Shown: positions 9,267 to 18,037, counted from the first letter of the stretch. The stretch is 64,000 nt of DNA from Alicycliphilus denitrificans_A (GCF_044792555.1 NZ_CP126238.1:2976001-3040000), one strand, 5' to 3'. Numbers and translations: made by a program. Notes: generated by a model from the letters alone, not told the origin.

Positions 9267-10922
9267 ATGGACAGTGCCGTTTTAAGCCTGCTGGGCGCCT
9301 TCCTGCTGTCCATCATTGGACTTTTCGTCTTCATATGGTCTCTGCGCAAAGGCCTGCTGGTAGAGAACCCCAAGGCCGCCTCGGCGATTTTTGCCAGGGG
9401 CGAAATCGGCCACATTGACGATCCGGCGCTGGGTCAGGCCGGGCAGCAGCACTTTCAGGCCGCGGCCGCCGAGCCCGGAGACTCCACCCATCTTCCCGAT
9501 GCCCAGGAGATCCAGGACCGCATTGCGGCCGACCGCTCCAGCGCCTTCCCGGTCTTCATGTTCATCGCCTTTGCCTGCATGTGGCTGCTGTTTGGCGGCA
9601 TCGCCGGGCTGACGGCCTCGCTCAAGCTGCACTGGCCCGACTGGCTGGTGAGTGAGGCCTGGATGACCTTCGGGCGCATCCGCACCGTGCACCTCACGGC
9701 CGTGCTCTATGGCTGGATCACCAACGCCGAGCTGGCCATCATCATCTGGCTCATGCCGCGCCTGCTGCGCCGGCCGCTGATTGGCCCGATGTGGATCATG
9801 ATGGGCGGCGCCCTGGTCAACACCGCCATTGCCAGCGGCATCGGCGCCATCGGCGCGGGCTGGACGGACGGCCTGGAATACCTGGAAATGCCCTGGCAGA
9901 TCGGCATCTTCTTTGCCGCCGGCATGGTCTGCATCATTGGCCCGGTGATGTACACGCTGGTGAACCGCAAGGTCGAATCGCTGTACGTGACGACCTGGTA
10001 CCACACGGCAGGCCTGCTGTGGATCACGCTCTTGTTCATTGTCGGCAAGATGCCCGGCGTGCACTTCGGCGTGCAGCAGGCGGCGATGAACTGGTGGTAC
10101 GGCCACAACGTACTGGGCCTGTGGTTCACGCCCGTGGCCGTGGGCGCCATCTACTACTTTCTGCCCAAGATCATCGCGCGGCCGATCCGCTCGTACAACC
10201 TATCCATCCTGGGCTTCTGGACGCTGGCCTTCTTCTACGCCCAGGTCGGCGGCCACCACCTGGTCGGCGGCCCGGTGCCGGGCTGGCTGGTCACGCTGTC
10301 CATCGTGCAGAGCATGATGATGATCATCCCGGTGCTGGCCTTCTCCATCAACATGGGGCTGACCATGAAGGGGCGCATGCGCCTGGGACGTTATTCGCCC
10401 ACGCTGCGCTTCATGATGTTTGGCGGCTTCATGTACCTGCTGTCATCGCTGCAGGGTTCGTTCGAGGCGCTGCGCTCGGTGCAGCAGGTGGCGCACTTCA
10501 CGCATTTCACCGTGGCCCACGCCCACCTGGGCGCCTATGGCTTCGTGACCATGGTGCTGTTCGGCGCCATCTATTTCATGATGCCGCGCATCATGAATTG
10601 GGAGTGGCCTTTCCCCAGGCTGATTTCCTGGCATTTCTGGCTCGCGGCCATCGGCATCATGATTTATTTCGTGGGCCTGACCTACGGCGGCTGGCTGCAG
10701 GGCCTGGCCATGCTGGACGAGTCCCGCCCGTTCATGGATTCGGTGGCGGTGACGATTCCGTGGCTGCAGTGGCGCAGCGTGGGCGGCGGCCTGATGGTCG
10801 CCAGCCACCTGGTCTTCGTCTTCCACTTCCTGGCCATGGCCCTGCGCTTCGGACCCGATCGCGCCGGCGCCGCACTGTTCTCGAACCAACCCAAGGCGGT
10901 GGAGCTCGCTCATGGAGAATGA
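9267..10922 (+). CDS. ccoN: cbb3-type cytochrome c oxidase subunit I with CcoS-like N-terminus
   Basis: CcoN is the catalytic heme-copper subunit that reduces oxygen at the inner membrane. All expected ligands are visible: His142 (low-spin heme), His280 in WWYGHN and His330/His331 (CuB), Tyr324 six residues before His330 (cross-linked Tyr position), and His418/His420 in VAHAH (heme ligands). The 551-residue chain is longer than a usual CcoN. Residues 1-90 hold an extra helix (about 5-27) followed by a hydrophilic stretch that resembles the small assembly protein CcoS (fusion by inference). The start at 9267 has AGGGAG seven bases upstream. The stop overlaps ccoO by 11 bases. Confidence 0.92.
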   Translation: MDSAVLSLLGAFLLSIIGLFVFIWSLRKGLLVENPKAASAIFARGEIGHIDDPALGQAGQQHFQAAAAEPGDSTHLPDAQEIQDRIAADRSSAFPVFMFIAFACMWLLFGGIAGLTASLKLHWPDWLVSEAWMTFGRIRTVHLTAVLYGWITNAELAIIIWLMPRLLRRPLIGPMWIMMGGALVNTAIASGIGAIGAGWTDGLEYLEMPWQIGIFFAAGMVCIIGPVMYTLVNRKVESLYVTTWYHTAGLLWITLLFIVGKMPGVHFGVQQAAMNWWYGHNVLGLWFTPVAVGAIYYFLPKIIARPIRSYNLSILGFWTLAFFYAQVGGHHLVGGPVPGWLVTLSIVQSMMMIIPVLAFSINMGLTMKGRMRLGRYSPTLRFMMFGGFMYLLSSLQGSFEALRSVQQVAHFTHFTVAHAHLGAYGFVTMVLFGAIYFMMPRIMNWEWPFPRLISWHFWLAAIGIMIYFVGLTYGGWLQGLAMLDESRPFMDSVAVTIPWLQWRSVGGGLMVASHLVFVFHFLAMALRFGPDRAGAALFSNQPKAVELAHGE

Positions 10923-11559
10923 AACCAAACTCACCGCGGGTGCCATGGTGACCTTTGCCATCGCCGTCTCGGCGCTGGTGATCCTGCCCTATGTCCAGGT
11001 GCGCGACGTAAAGCCGCCCGAAGGGCTCAAACCCTACACCAGCGCCGAGCTGCGCGGGCGCGCCAGCTACATCGCCAACGGCTGCGTCTACTGCCACAGC
11101 CAGCAGCCGCGCTCCGAGAGCTTTGCGCCGGACGCCAAGCGTGGCTGGGGCCGGGCCTCGGTGCCGGGCGACTATTTCTACGACAAGCCGCACCTGCTGG
11201 GCAGCATGCGCACCGGGCCCGATCTGTTCAACATCGGCGTGCGCCAGCCCAGCAAGGACTGGCACCTGGGCCACCTGTACCAGCCGCGCGCCTATGTGCC
11301 GGGCTCGATCATGCCCTCCTACCCCTATCTGTTCGACATCAAGGACCAGGCCGAACCGGGTGAAGAGCCGCTCAAGCTGCCGTCCGGCCACACCCCGGCG
11401 GGCAAGGTCGTCGTGCCCACGCCCGAAGCACTGGATCTCGTGAAGTACCTGCAAGCGCTCAAGCGCAACTACCCGGTGCTGCCGCCCGAGCCGCACGAGG
11501 CCGCGGGCGCCAAGACCTCTTCCGCGTCACCGGCCCCCAGGCCGACGCCCGCCTCATGA
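10912..11559 (+). CDS. ccoO: cbb3-type oxidase monoheme cytochrome c subunit
   Basis: The 215-residue CcoO has one N-terminal membrane helix (about 9-28) and a periplasmic cytochrome domain with the heme-c motif CVYCH (Cys58, Cys61, His62). The family block SQQPRSE follows, and a Met in IMPSYPYLF is a likely axial ligand. It carries electrons to CcoN. The C-terminus is a Pro/Ser/Ala tail. The gene overlaps the end of ccoN, so translation is coupled. Confidence 0.93.
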   Translation: MENETKLTAGAMVTFAIAVSALVILPYVQVRDVKPPEGLKPYTSAELRGRASYIANGCVYCHSQQPRSESFAPDAKRGWGRASVPGDYFYDKPHLLGSMRTGPDLFNIGVRQPSKDWHLGHLYQPRAYVPGSIMPSYPYLFDIKDQAEPGEEPLKLPSGHTPAGKVVVPTPEALDLVKYLQALKRNYPVLPPEPHEAAGAKTSSASPAPRPTPAS

Positions 11560-11572
11560 AAGGACTGTGAGC

Positions 11573-12169
11573 ATGAGCCAAGACCCGGTTACACGCGCAC
11601 AGCAGCGCGAAAACGAAGACCCCGAAGAAGCCGTCCGCCCCATGCCCCTGGTCGTCCTGCTGGTGGCGGCCGCCATGGTGGTGTGGGCGGTGGTCTACAT
11701 CCTGAACACCGAGCCTCTGAACCTGTCCCAGTATGGCGACCAGCGCACGCGCACCGAGCTCTCGGGCCCGGTGGCCGCTGCCGCCGGAGCGGCCGTCGAC
11801 GGCAAGGCGATCTTTGCCGCGCAGTGCGCCGCCTGCCACCAGGCCACGGGTGCTGGCCTGCCGGGCGTGTTCCCGCCGCTCGATGGCTCGGAATGGGTGC
11901 AGGGCGATGCGCGCGTGCTGGCCAACATCCTGCTGCACGGCGTCACGGGCGAGATCACCGTCAAGGGCAACAAATACCAGGGTGCGATGCCCAGCTTCGC
12001 GCAGCTCTCGGACGCCGAGCTCGCGGGCGTGGCCAGCTACATCCGCAATAGCTGGTCGAACAAGGGCGAGGCGCTGGATGCCAAGCTGTTCGAAGACGAG
12101 CGCAAGGCCGGCGCCGAGCGCAAGACCCCGTTCGAGGGCGAGGCGGCCCTCAAGGCCTTGCTGAAATGA
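11573..12169 (+). CDS. Membrane-anchored monoheme cytochrome c of the oxidase operon
   Basis: A 198-residue protein with an acidic cytoplasmic start (NEDPEEAVRPMP), one membrane helix (about 25-45) and a class-I cytochrome c domain. The domain has CAACH (Cys85, Cys88, His89) and a Met in GAMPSF as probable sixth ligand. It occupies the place of CcoP, but it has one heme motif instead of two and a single anchor. The start at 11573 (ATG) is preferred to a GTG two codons earlier because GAAAGGA lies about nine bases upstream. It probably passes electrons to CcoO/CcoN. Confidence 0.85.
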   Translation: MSQDPVTRAQQRENEDPEEAVRPMPLVVLLVAAAMVVWAVVYILNTEPLNLSQYGDQRTRTELSGPVAAAAGAAVDGKAIFAAQCAACHQATGAGLPGVFPPLDGSEWVQGDARVLANILLHGVTGEITVKGNKYQGAMPSFAQLSDAELAGVASYIRNSWSNKGEALDAKLFEDERKAGAERKTPFEGEAALKALLK

Positions 12170-12176
12170 CCCAGCC

Positions 12177-12809
12177 ATGTGGCGCACCGCGCTGCTGAGC
12201 GCCCTGCTGGTACTCGGCGGCTGGGCCGCCGCACGTTGGCTGACCTACGATTTCCAGGTCTGGACCGACGAGGGCGCGCGTCGCCTGGAGGTGGCGTTGC
12301 GCCCCATCGAGGCACCGTCCGTTGCCGTACAAGGCACGGCCATCAACGCCAGCCTGCCGGCGCTGCTGGCCGCGGGCGGCGGCACCACGGTAGTGGATTT
12401 TTTCTACACCCGCTGCGAGACCGTGTGCCTGTCGCTCGGCAGCAGCTTCCAGCAGCTGCAGGCCGCACTGCAGGCCGACCGGGCAACCGGCCATGTCCCC
12501 AAGGTCCGGTTGCTGTCCATCAGCTTTGACGGCGCACGCGACGACCCTGCCGCCCTGGCTGCCTATGCACAGGGCCTGCGCGCCGACTTCGACCTGTGGC
12601 GCTTCGTGCGCGTGCCCGATGCGACGCAGCAAGCCGCACTGCTGCAGCGCCTGGGGGTGGTGGTGGTGCCCGATGGCCGCGGCGACTACGAGCACAACGC
12701 CGCGTTGCTGGTGTTTGACGCACATGGGCGCATGGTGCGCATTTTCGATCTGGCCGAGCAGCAGCTGGCGCTGGACTACGCACGCCACCTGGCAAACACA
12801 CCGCCATGA
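12177..12809 (+). CDS. SCO1/SenC-family copper chaperone
   Basis: The 210-residue protein has an N-terminal membrane anchor (about 5-22) and a thioredoxin-like domain. The copper-binding CxxxC (Cys80-E-T-V-Cys84) is followed much later by a His in YEHN (His173), the three SCO ligands. SCO proteins deliver copper or handle thiols for cytochrome oxidase assembly, which fits its place inside this oxidase operon. It starts seven bases after the cytochrome gene and overlaps the next gene by four bases. Confidence 0.88.
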   Translation: MWRTALLSALLVLGGWAAARWLTYDFQVWTDEGARRLEVALRPIEAPSVAVQGTAINASLPALLAAGGGTTVVDFFYTRCETVCLSLGSSFQQLQAALQADRATGHVPKVRLLSISFDGARDDPAALAAYAQGLRADFDLWRFVRVPDATQQAALLQRLGVVVVPDGRGDYEHNAALLVFDAHGRMVRIFDLAEQQLALDYARHLANTPP

Positions 12810-13405
12810 AACTGCCCTGCCGCCAACCCAGACACCAGGCTGCCCTGGGGCTGATCCTGCTGGCCGTGCTGGCCTGGCCGGGTGCGCGCCAGTGGCTTGA
12901 AGCCACCATGTGGCGCCACATGCTGCTGCAGTTCCCGCTGTGGCTGCTGGCCGGCACGCTGCTTGCCTCGGCCCTGCCGCGGCGCGCACGCAGCGCCATC
13001 GCCAGCTGCAACGCCCATGGCATCGCCGGCCTGGTAGGGGTGGGCGTGGTGCTGTCGGTGCTCATGGTGCCGCGCGTGCTCGACCTGGCGCTGCGTGACC
13101 TGGGCATCGAGGCCGCCAAATGCGCCGCGTTGCTGCTCGCCGGCGCCCTGCTGCGCCTGTCCTGGCGCCCGGCAGGGCTGGTGGTGCAGAGTTTTTTCCT
13201 GGGCATGCTGCTGCCCATGATGGTTGTCGTCGGGCAGCTCTACATCGACTCGCCCCTGCGCCTGTGCAACGCCTACCTGCAGGACGACCAGGAGCGCCTG
13301 GGCCGCTGGCTCATCGCCCTGGGGACCCTGCTGGCCATCGCCTGGCTCGCACATACCGCCTGGCGGCTGGTGCGGCGCGAAGATGCGCGGCTGGTGCCGC
13401 CCTAG
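12806..13405 (+). CDS. Polytopic membrane protein at the end of the oxidase operon
   Basis: The 199-residue product is hydrophobic throughout, with five or six predicted helices, and conserved-looking polar positions within them (HMLLQFPLW near 39, NAHG near 71, CNAYLQDDQ near 153). The operon position, with an ATGA overlap with the SCO gene, suggests a role in oxidase assembly or copper handling. The HM and H patterns faintly recall CtaG-type assembly proteins, but I cannot assign a family. Function unknown. Confidence 0.7.
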   Translation: MKLPCRQPRHQAALGLILLAVLAWPGARQWLEATMWRHMLLQFPLWLLAGTLLASALPRRARSAIASCNAHGIAGLVGVGVVLSVLMVPRVLDLALRDLGIEAAKCAALLLAGALLRLSWRPAGLVVQSFFLGMLLPMMVVVGQLYIDSPLRLCNAYLQDDQERLGRWLIALGTLLAIAWLAHTAWRLVRREDARLVPP

Positions 13406-13416
13406 AAACGCTCTCT

Positions 13417-13470
13417 TTACGATAGCTTCCAGCGCTTGCCAGACATACGTTTTTGGCCTAAATTGATTAA
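13417..13470 (+). repeat. Dispersed ~55-bp repeat, copy upstream of valS
   Basis: GATAGCTTCCAGCGCTTGCC followed by an AAGCG-like block, GGCC and an AT-rich tail. It matches the consensus of the other copies. A partial inverted copy (about 13471-13507, ending in TTATAGCTAT) follows directly, giving a head-to-head pair in the gap between the oxidase operon and valS. Confidence 0.65.
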
Positions 13471-13565
13471 TATATTGCCTTACTACAAGGCGCTTATAGC
13501 TATAAAACAAGGAGCATCCAGTAAGCGAATAAAATGCCCCATCCTCCGAACCATTGCCACCCAAG

Positions 13566-13590
13566 CGGCATCCCACGGGATGCCGTTTTT
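13566..13590 (+). terminator. Intrinsic terminator/attenuator-like hairpin just before valS
   Basis: CGGCATCCC pairs perfectly with GGGATGCCG (9 bp; realistically 8 bp with a 4-base loop) and runs into five T residues. It ends eight bases before the ATG chosen for valS. An in-frame ATG at 13579 lies inside the 3' arm of the stem. Confidence 0.6.
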
Positions 13591-13597
13591 CATTGCC

Positions 13598-16468
13598 ATG
13601 AGCGACACCCCTGCACAACCCGGTCTGCAATCCCTGTCCAAGTCCTTTGACCCCGCCCCGCTGGAAGCGCACTGGGGTCCCGAGTGGGAACAGCGCGGCT
13701 ATGGCCGCGCAGGCGTGCGTGGCACGGGCCAGGCCGATGCGCAGCAACCCGCCTTCGCCATCCAGCTGCCCCCACCCAATGTGACCGGCACGCTGCACAT
13801 GGGCCACGCCTTCAACCAGACCATCATGGACAGCCTCACGCGCTACCACCGCATGCTGGGCTGCAACACGGCCTGGATTCCGGGCACCGACCATGCCGGC
13901 ATCGCCACGCAGATCGTGGTGGAGCGCCAGCTGCAGGAACAGGGCGTGAGCCGCCATGACCTGGGCCGGCCCGATTTCGTGAAGAAGGTGTGGGAGTGGA
14001 AGGAGCAGTCGGGCAACACCATCACCACGCAGATGCGCCGCCTGGGCGACACAGTGGACTGGAGCCGCGAGTACTTCACCATGGACGACAAGCTCTCCAA
14101 GGTCGTCACCGAAACCTTCGTCAAGCTGTATGCACAAGGGCTGATCTACCGCGGCAAGCGCCTGGTGAACTGGGACCCGAAGCTGCAGTCCGCCGTGTCC
14201 GACCTGGAGGTGGAGAACGAGGAGAAGGACGGCTCGCTCTGGCATATCGCCTATCCGCTGGCCGACGGTTCGGGCCAGTTGGTGGTGGCCACCACGCGGC
14301 CCGAGACCATGCTGGGCGACGTGGCGGTGATGGTGCACCCCGAGGACGAGCGCTACCGGCATCTGATCGGCAAGATGGTCAAGCTGCCGCTGTGCGAGCG
14401 CGAGATCCCGGTGATTGCCGACGCCTACGTCGATAAGGAATTCGGCACCGGCGTGGTCAAGGTCACGCCCGCGCACGACCAGAACGACTACGCCGTGGGC
14501 CAGCGCCACCAGTTGCCGATGATCTGCGTGCTGACGCTCACGGCCACCATCAACGACAACGCACCCGAGAAATACCGCGGCATGGACCGCTTCGCCGCCC
14601 GCAAGGCCGTGGTGGCCGACCTGGAGGCCCTGGGCCTGCTGGTCGAAACCAAGAAGCACAAGCTCATGGTGCCGATCTGCACCCGCACCGGCCAAGTGAT
14701 CGAGCCCATGCTGACCGACCAGTGGTTCGTCGCCATGAACAAGGTGGGCCAGGGCGACGCCACGGGCAAGAGCATCGCGCAAAAGGCGATCGATGCGGTC
14801 GCCAGCGGCCAGGTCAGCTTCGTGCCCGAGAACTGGGTCAATACCTACAACCAGTGGATGAACAACATCCAGGACTGGTGCATTTCGCGCCAGCTCTGGT
14901 GGGGCCACCAGATCCCCGCCTGGTACGACGAGGACGGCCAAGTCTATGTGGCACGCTCCGAGGCCGAGGCACAGGCCCAGGCCCCCGGAAAAGTCCTGCG
15001 CCGCGACGAGGACGTGCTCGACACCTGGTACTCCTCCGCCCTCGTGCCCTTCTCCACCATGGGCTGGCCAAACCAGACGGATGCGGCCACCGACGACTAC
15101 AACCTCTACCTGCCCTCCTCCGTGCTGGTCACGGGCTACGACATCATCTTCTTCTGGGTCGCCCGGATGATCATGATGACCACGCATTTCACCGGCCGCG
15201 TGCCGTTCAGGCATGTCTATATCCACGGCCTGGTGCTGGACGCGCACGGCAAGAAAATGAGCAAGAGCGAAGGCAACGTGCTCGACCCGGTGGACCTGAT
15301 CGACGGCATTTCCCTCGAACCCCTGCTGGACAAACGCACCCAGGGCCTGCGCCGTCCCGAGACCGCGCCCACGGTGCGCAAGAACACGCAAAAGGAATTC
15401 CCCGACGGCATTCCCGCCTACGGCGCCGACGCGCTGCGCTTCACCTTCGCCGCGCTCGCCAGCCTGGGCCGCTCCATCAACTTCGACAGCAAGCGCTGCG
15501 AGGGCTACCGCAACTTCTGCAACAAGCTCTGGAACGCCAGCCGCTTCGTGCTGATGAACTGCGAGGGCCAGGACTGCGGCCTGGACAACACCCAAGGCTG
15601 CGAAGAGGCCTACCTCAGTTTCAGCCAGCCTGATCGCTGGATCGTCTCGCGGCTGCAAAAGGTCGAGGCCGAGGTCGCCAAGGGCTTTGCCGAATACCGC
15701 CTGGACAACGTCGCCAACCAGATCTACGACTTCGTCTGGAACGAGTTCTGCGACTGGTACCTGGAGATCGCCAAGGTGCAGATCCAGACCGGCAGCGTGG
15801 CCCAGCAGCGCGCCACGCGCCGCACGCTGATCCGCACGCTGGAGGCCATCCTGCGCCTGGCACACCCCATCATCCCCTTCGTGACCGAGGCGCTGTGGCA
15901 GGTGGTGGCACCGGTGGCAGGATTGAAAGGCGCATCCATCGCCATCGCCGCCTATCCACAGGCACAGCCCGCCAAGATCGACGAAGCCGCCGAGAGCTAT
16001 GTCGAGCGCCTCAAGCAGATGGTGGACGCCTGCCGCACCCTGCGGGGCGAGATGGGCGTCTCGCCCGCGCAGCGCCTGCCGCTGCTGGCCGTGGCCGACA
16101 CCGACGAGGATGCCGCCTTCCTGCGCGCCAACGCGGCGGTGCTGCAAAACCTGGCCAAGCTCAGCGAGGTCAAGGTGTTTGACGAAGACGCCGCCTGGGC
16201 CCAGGCCGCGCAAAACGCACCGGTCAACATGGTCGGCGGCGCGCGCCTGGCGCTGTTTGTCGAGGTCGACGTCGCCGCGGAGAAGGTCCGACTGTCCAAG
16301 GAGGCCGCGCGCCTGCAAGGCGAAATCACCAAGGCCAACGCCAAACTCTCCAACAAGGCCTTCGTCGCCAAGGCGCCGCCGGCGGTGATCGAGCAGGAAA
16401 AGAAGCGCCTGGCCGATTTCGGCGGCACGCTCTCGCGCATCCAGGAGCAACTCGCCCGCCTGGGCTGA
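13598..16468 (+). CDS. valS: Valyl-tRNA synthetase
   Basis: Class-Ia aminoacyl-tRNA synthetase that charges tRNA-Val. The 956-residue chain has the HIGH-equivalent HMGH (67-70) within PPPNVTGTL, the editing domain, KMSKS (about 553-557), the anticodon-binding region and a C-terminal coiled coil (VEVDVAAEKVRLSKEAARLQ onward). The start at 13598 (MSDTP) gives the family length. A second in-frame ATG at 13579 would add six residues and lies inside the upstream hairpin; the frame stays open much farther upstream. galU follows 93 bases later on the same strand. Confidence 0.96.
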   Translation: MSDTPAQPGLQSLSKSFDPAPLEAHWGPEWEQRGYGRAGVRGTGQADAQQPAFAIQLPPPNVTGTLHMGHAFNQTIMDSLTRYHRMLGCNTAWIPGTDHAGIATQIVVERQLQEQGVSRHDLGRPDFVKKVWEWKEQSGNTITTQMRRLGDTVDWSREYFTMDDKLSKVVTETFVKLYAQGLIYRGKRLVNWDPKLQSAVSDLEVENEEKDGSLWHIAYPLADGSGQLVVATTRPETMLGDVAVMVHPEDERYRHLIGKMVKLPLCEREIPVIADAYVDKEFGTGVVKVTPAHDQNDYAVGQRHQLPMICVLTLTATINDNAPEKYRGMDRFAARKAVVADLEALGLLVETKKHKLMVPICTRTGQVIEPMLTDQWFVAMNKVGQGDATGKSIAQKAIDAVASGQVSFVPENWVNTYNQWMNNIQDWCISRQLWWGHQIPAWYDEDGQVYVARSEAEAQAQAPGKVLRRDEDVLDTWYSSALVPFSTMGWPNQTDAATDDYNLYLPSSVLVTGYDIIFFWVARMIMMTTHFTGRVPFRHVYIHGLVLDAHGKKMSKSEGNVLDPVDLIDGISLEPLLDKRTQGLRRPETAPTVRKNTQKEFPDGIPAYGADALRFTFAALASLGRSINFDSKRCEGYRNFCNKLWNASRFVLMNCEGQDCGLDNTQGCEEAYLSFSQPDRWIVSRLQKVEAEVAKGFAEYRLDNVANQIYDFVWNEFCDWYLEIAKVQIQTGSVAQQRATRRTLIRTLEAILRLAHPIIPFVTEALWQVVAPVAGLKGASIAIAAYPQAQPAKIDEAAESYVERLKQMVDACRTLRGEMGVSPAQRLPLLAVADTDEDAAFLRANAAVLQNLAKLSEVKVFDEDAAWAQAAQNAPVNMVGGARLALFVEVDVAAEKVRLSKEAARLQGEITKANAKLSNKAFVAKAPPAVIEQEKKRLADFGGTLSRIQEQLARLG

Positions 16469-16561
16469 CTGCCCCCCTGGGAGCGCTGGTATCTTGCCGG
16501 CCAGGGCGCCCCTCCCACAGGGGACAGGAAAACAGACTAAAACCCAAAGACCAGGAACCGT

Positions 16562-17446
16562 ATGACCACCACCCGCGTCCGTAAAGCCGTTTTCCCTGTC
16601 GCCGGTCTCGGCACCCGCTTTCTGCCCGCCACCAAGGCATCCCCGAAGGAAATGCTGCCCGTGGTCGACAAGCCGCTGATCCAGTACGCCGTGGAGGAAG
16701 CCTACGAGGCCGGTATACGTGACATGGTGTTCGTCACCGGCCGCAGCAAGCGCGCCATCGAGGACCATTTCGATACCGCCTACGAGCTGGAAAACGAGCT
16801 GGAACAAGCCGGCAAGCAGGAGATGCTGGCGCTGGTGCGCAGCATCGCCCCTGCCGACATGAACTGCCTGTTCGTGCGCCAGCCGCGCAGCCTGGGCCTG
16901 GGCCACGCAGTGCTCTGCGCCGAGCCCCTCGTCGGCAATGAGCCTTTTGCCGTGCTGCTGGCCGATGACCTGATGGTGGGCGACAACGGTGGCCCGGGCG
17001 TGATGGCGCAGATGACGACGGCGTTTGAAAAACAGGGCCGATCCTTGCTGGCGGTGCAGGAGGTGCCGCAGGAGCACACGCGCCGCTACGGCATCGTCAG
17101 GGGCGAGCCGGCCGGCGGCCCGCTCTTGCGCGTGGATGAAATCGTGGAAAAACCGGCACCAGAGAAGGCCCCCTCGCGCATGGGCGTAGCAGGCCGCTAT
17201 GTGCTGACCCCGCGCATTTTTGAAGAAATCCGCAACCAGCCACGCGGCGTGGGCGGCGAGATCCAGCTCACCGACGCTATCGCCCGCCTGATGACCCATG
17301 AGGCCGTCTACGCTTACCAGTACAGCGGAAAACGCTACGATTGTGGTAGCAAAGAGGGGTTTCTCGAGGCCTCTGTGGAGCTAGCCCTGCAGCACCCCCA
17401 GGTGGGTGAATCATTCCGCCAGTATCTCAAGGGATTGGCGCTGTAA
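16562..17446 (+). CDS. galU: UTP-glucose-1-phosphate uridylyltransferase
   Basis: GalU makes UDP-glucose from UTP and glucose-1-phosphate for cell-surface polysaccharides. The 294-residue protein shows the nucleotidyltransferase signature VAGLGTRFLPATKASPKEM (Gly15-Arg19 loop and substrate Lys), the LADD metal site and the VEKP motif. AGGAACC precedes the start at 16562. It is the last plus-strand housekeeping gene before the genomic island. Confidence 0.96.
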   Translation: MTTTRVRKAVFPVAGLGTRFLPATKASPKEMLPVVDKPLIQYAVEEAYEAGIRDMVFVTGRSKRAIEDHFDTAYELENELEQAGKQEMLALVRSIAPADMNCLFVRQPRSLGLGHAVLCAEPLVGNEPFAVLLADDLMVGDNGGPGVMAQMTTAFEKQGRSLLAVQEVPQEHTRRYGIVRGEPAGGPLLRVDEIVEKPAPEKAPSRMGVAGRYVLTPRIFEEIRNQPRGVGGEIQLTDAIARLMTHEAVYAYQYSGKRYDCGSKEGFLEASVELALQHPQVGESFRQYLKGLAL

Positions 17447-17676
17447 TAGCCAGCCACTCTTTCGTGCGCCGTTTGATCCGGCGCTTCCTGCTGTGGCGGG
17501 GATAGTCGCCTGCCCTCCGGCGATCTGACACGCCAAATGTTCCAACACATCCAAGCCGGATGCGCGGGCACGCGTCCATACGAAGCTGTTGCCGAGCACG
17601 AAGCAATCTCGCGAAAGTCGGCCGGGAGCACAGGCAGGCAATTTCTGCTTTCACCCCTGACACCCCCCTAAAACGA
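17447..17676. other. Gene-free spacer downstream of galU
   Basis: No credible gene. Short minus-strand frames with Arg/Lys-rich translations exist but have no start signal or recognisable family, and could be an eroded mobile-element remnant. The stretch lies between the galU stop and the hairpin that was probably the original tRNA-His terminator. Confidence 0.4.
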
Positions 17677-17703
17677 AACAAGGACCCAAGGGTCCTTGTT
17701 TTT
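17677..17703. terminator. Strong bidirectional intrinsic terminator (galU / former tRNA-His)
   Basis: AACAAGGACCC and GGGTCCTTGTT form a perfect 11-bp stem with a 2-base loop, flanked by A-rich sequence on the left and TTT on the right. It can stop galU transcription from the left. On the minus strand it would have stopped the ppiD-tRNA-His transcript before the island was inserted between them. Confidence 0.85.
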
Positions 17704-17709
17704 AGCGTT

Positions 17710-17728
17710 TTTGGGGTGGCTGATGGGA
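17710..17728. repeat. Left attachment site (att) of the island
   Basis: Identical over 19 bases to the tRNA-His 3' end at 29969-29987. It lies six bases after the T-run of the terminator at 17677-17703, which restores a tRNA-His-plus-terminator arrangement if the island is removed in silico. Confidence 0.85.
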
Positions 17729-17779
17729 GACCAATAGCCACAGAAAAAACCACTAAAAAATCAATAACTTACAGAAATC

Positions 17780-17813
17780 TGTTACACAGCCCAAACGAAC
17801 AGTTTGTGTAACA
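17780..17813. promoter_or_regulatory. Inverted TGTTACACA/TGTGTAACA pair, putative integrase arm site
   Basis: TGTTACACA (17780-17788) and TGTGTAACA (17805-17813) form a 9-bp inverted repeat with a 16-bp centre, about 50 bp inside the left att. The same word recurs beside the right att at 29872-29895, suggesting a shared binding protein, most simply the integrase. Confidence 0.5.
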
Positions 17814-17958
17814 CGTCGCTACTCCAAACTGAGCTTAATGCTAGCATTAAAAACTCCAAAACTCGTGGGTTTTCAGCCATCTTCCGTGCCTATCTCGGTT
17901 GCAGCAGAGCTACCTCGCTCAGCCACCGACCGGCATCGATTGATGGGTAAAGAAGAAA

Positions 17959-17985
17959 AGCCCCCACAGCATGGCTGCAGGGGCT
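17959..17985 (-). terminator. Intrinsic terminator of the island's leftmost minus-strand gene set
   Basis: On the minus strand AGCCCC, inner CAGC/GCTG pairs and GGGGCT form an imperfect stem followed by TTTTCTTCTTT. It lies about 75 bp after the stop of the SSB-like gene. Confidence 0.65.
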
Positions 17986-18037
17986 GAAATCATCGTTGCT
18001 GGTTGTTGCCTTGCGTCAGGGGGGAGGTCGCAGCACC

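Noticed and set aside
12776..17299. A 1507-codon open frame on the minus strand across valS and galU
   Set aside because: It is the His/Gly/Leu-rich antisense shadow of two certain housekeeping genes, an effect of high GC content; the same applies to the long frames opposite ppc and the RND genes.
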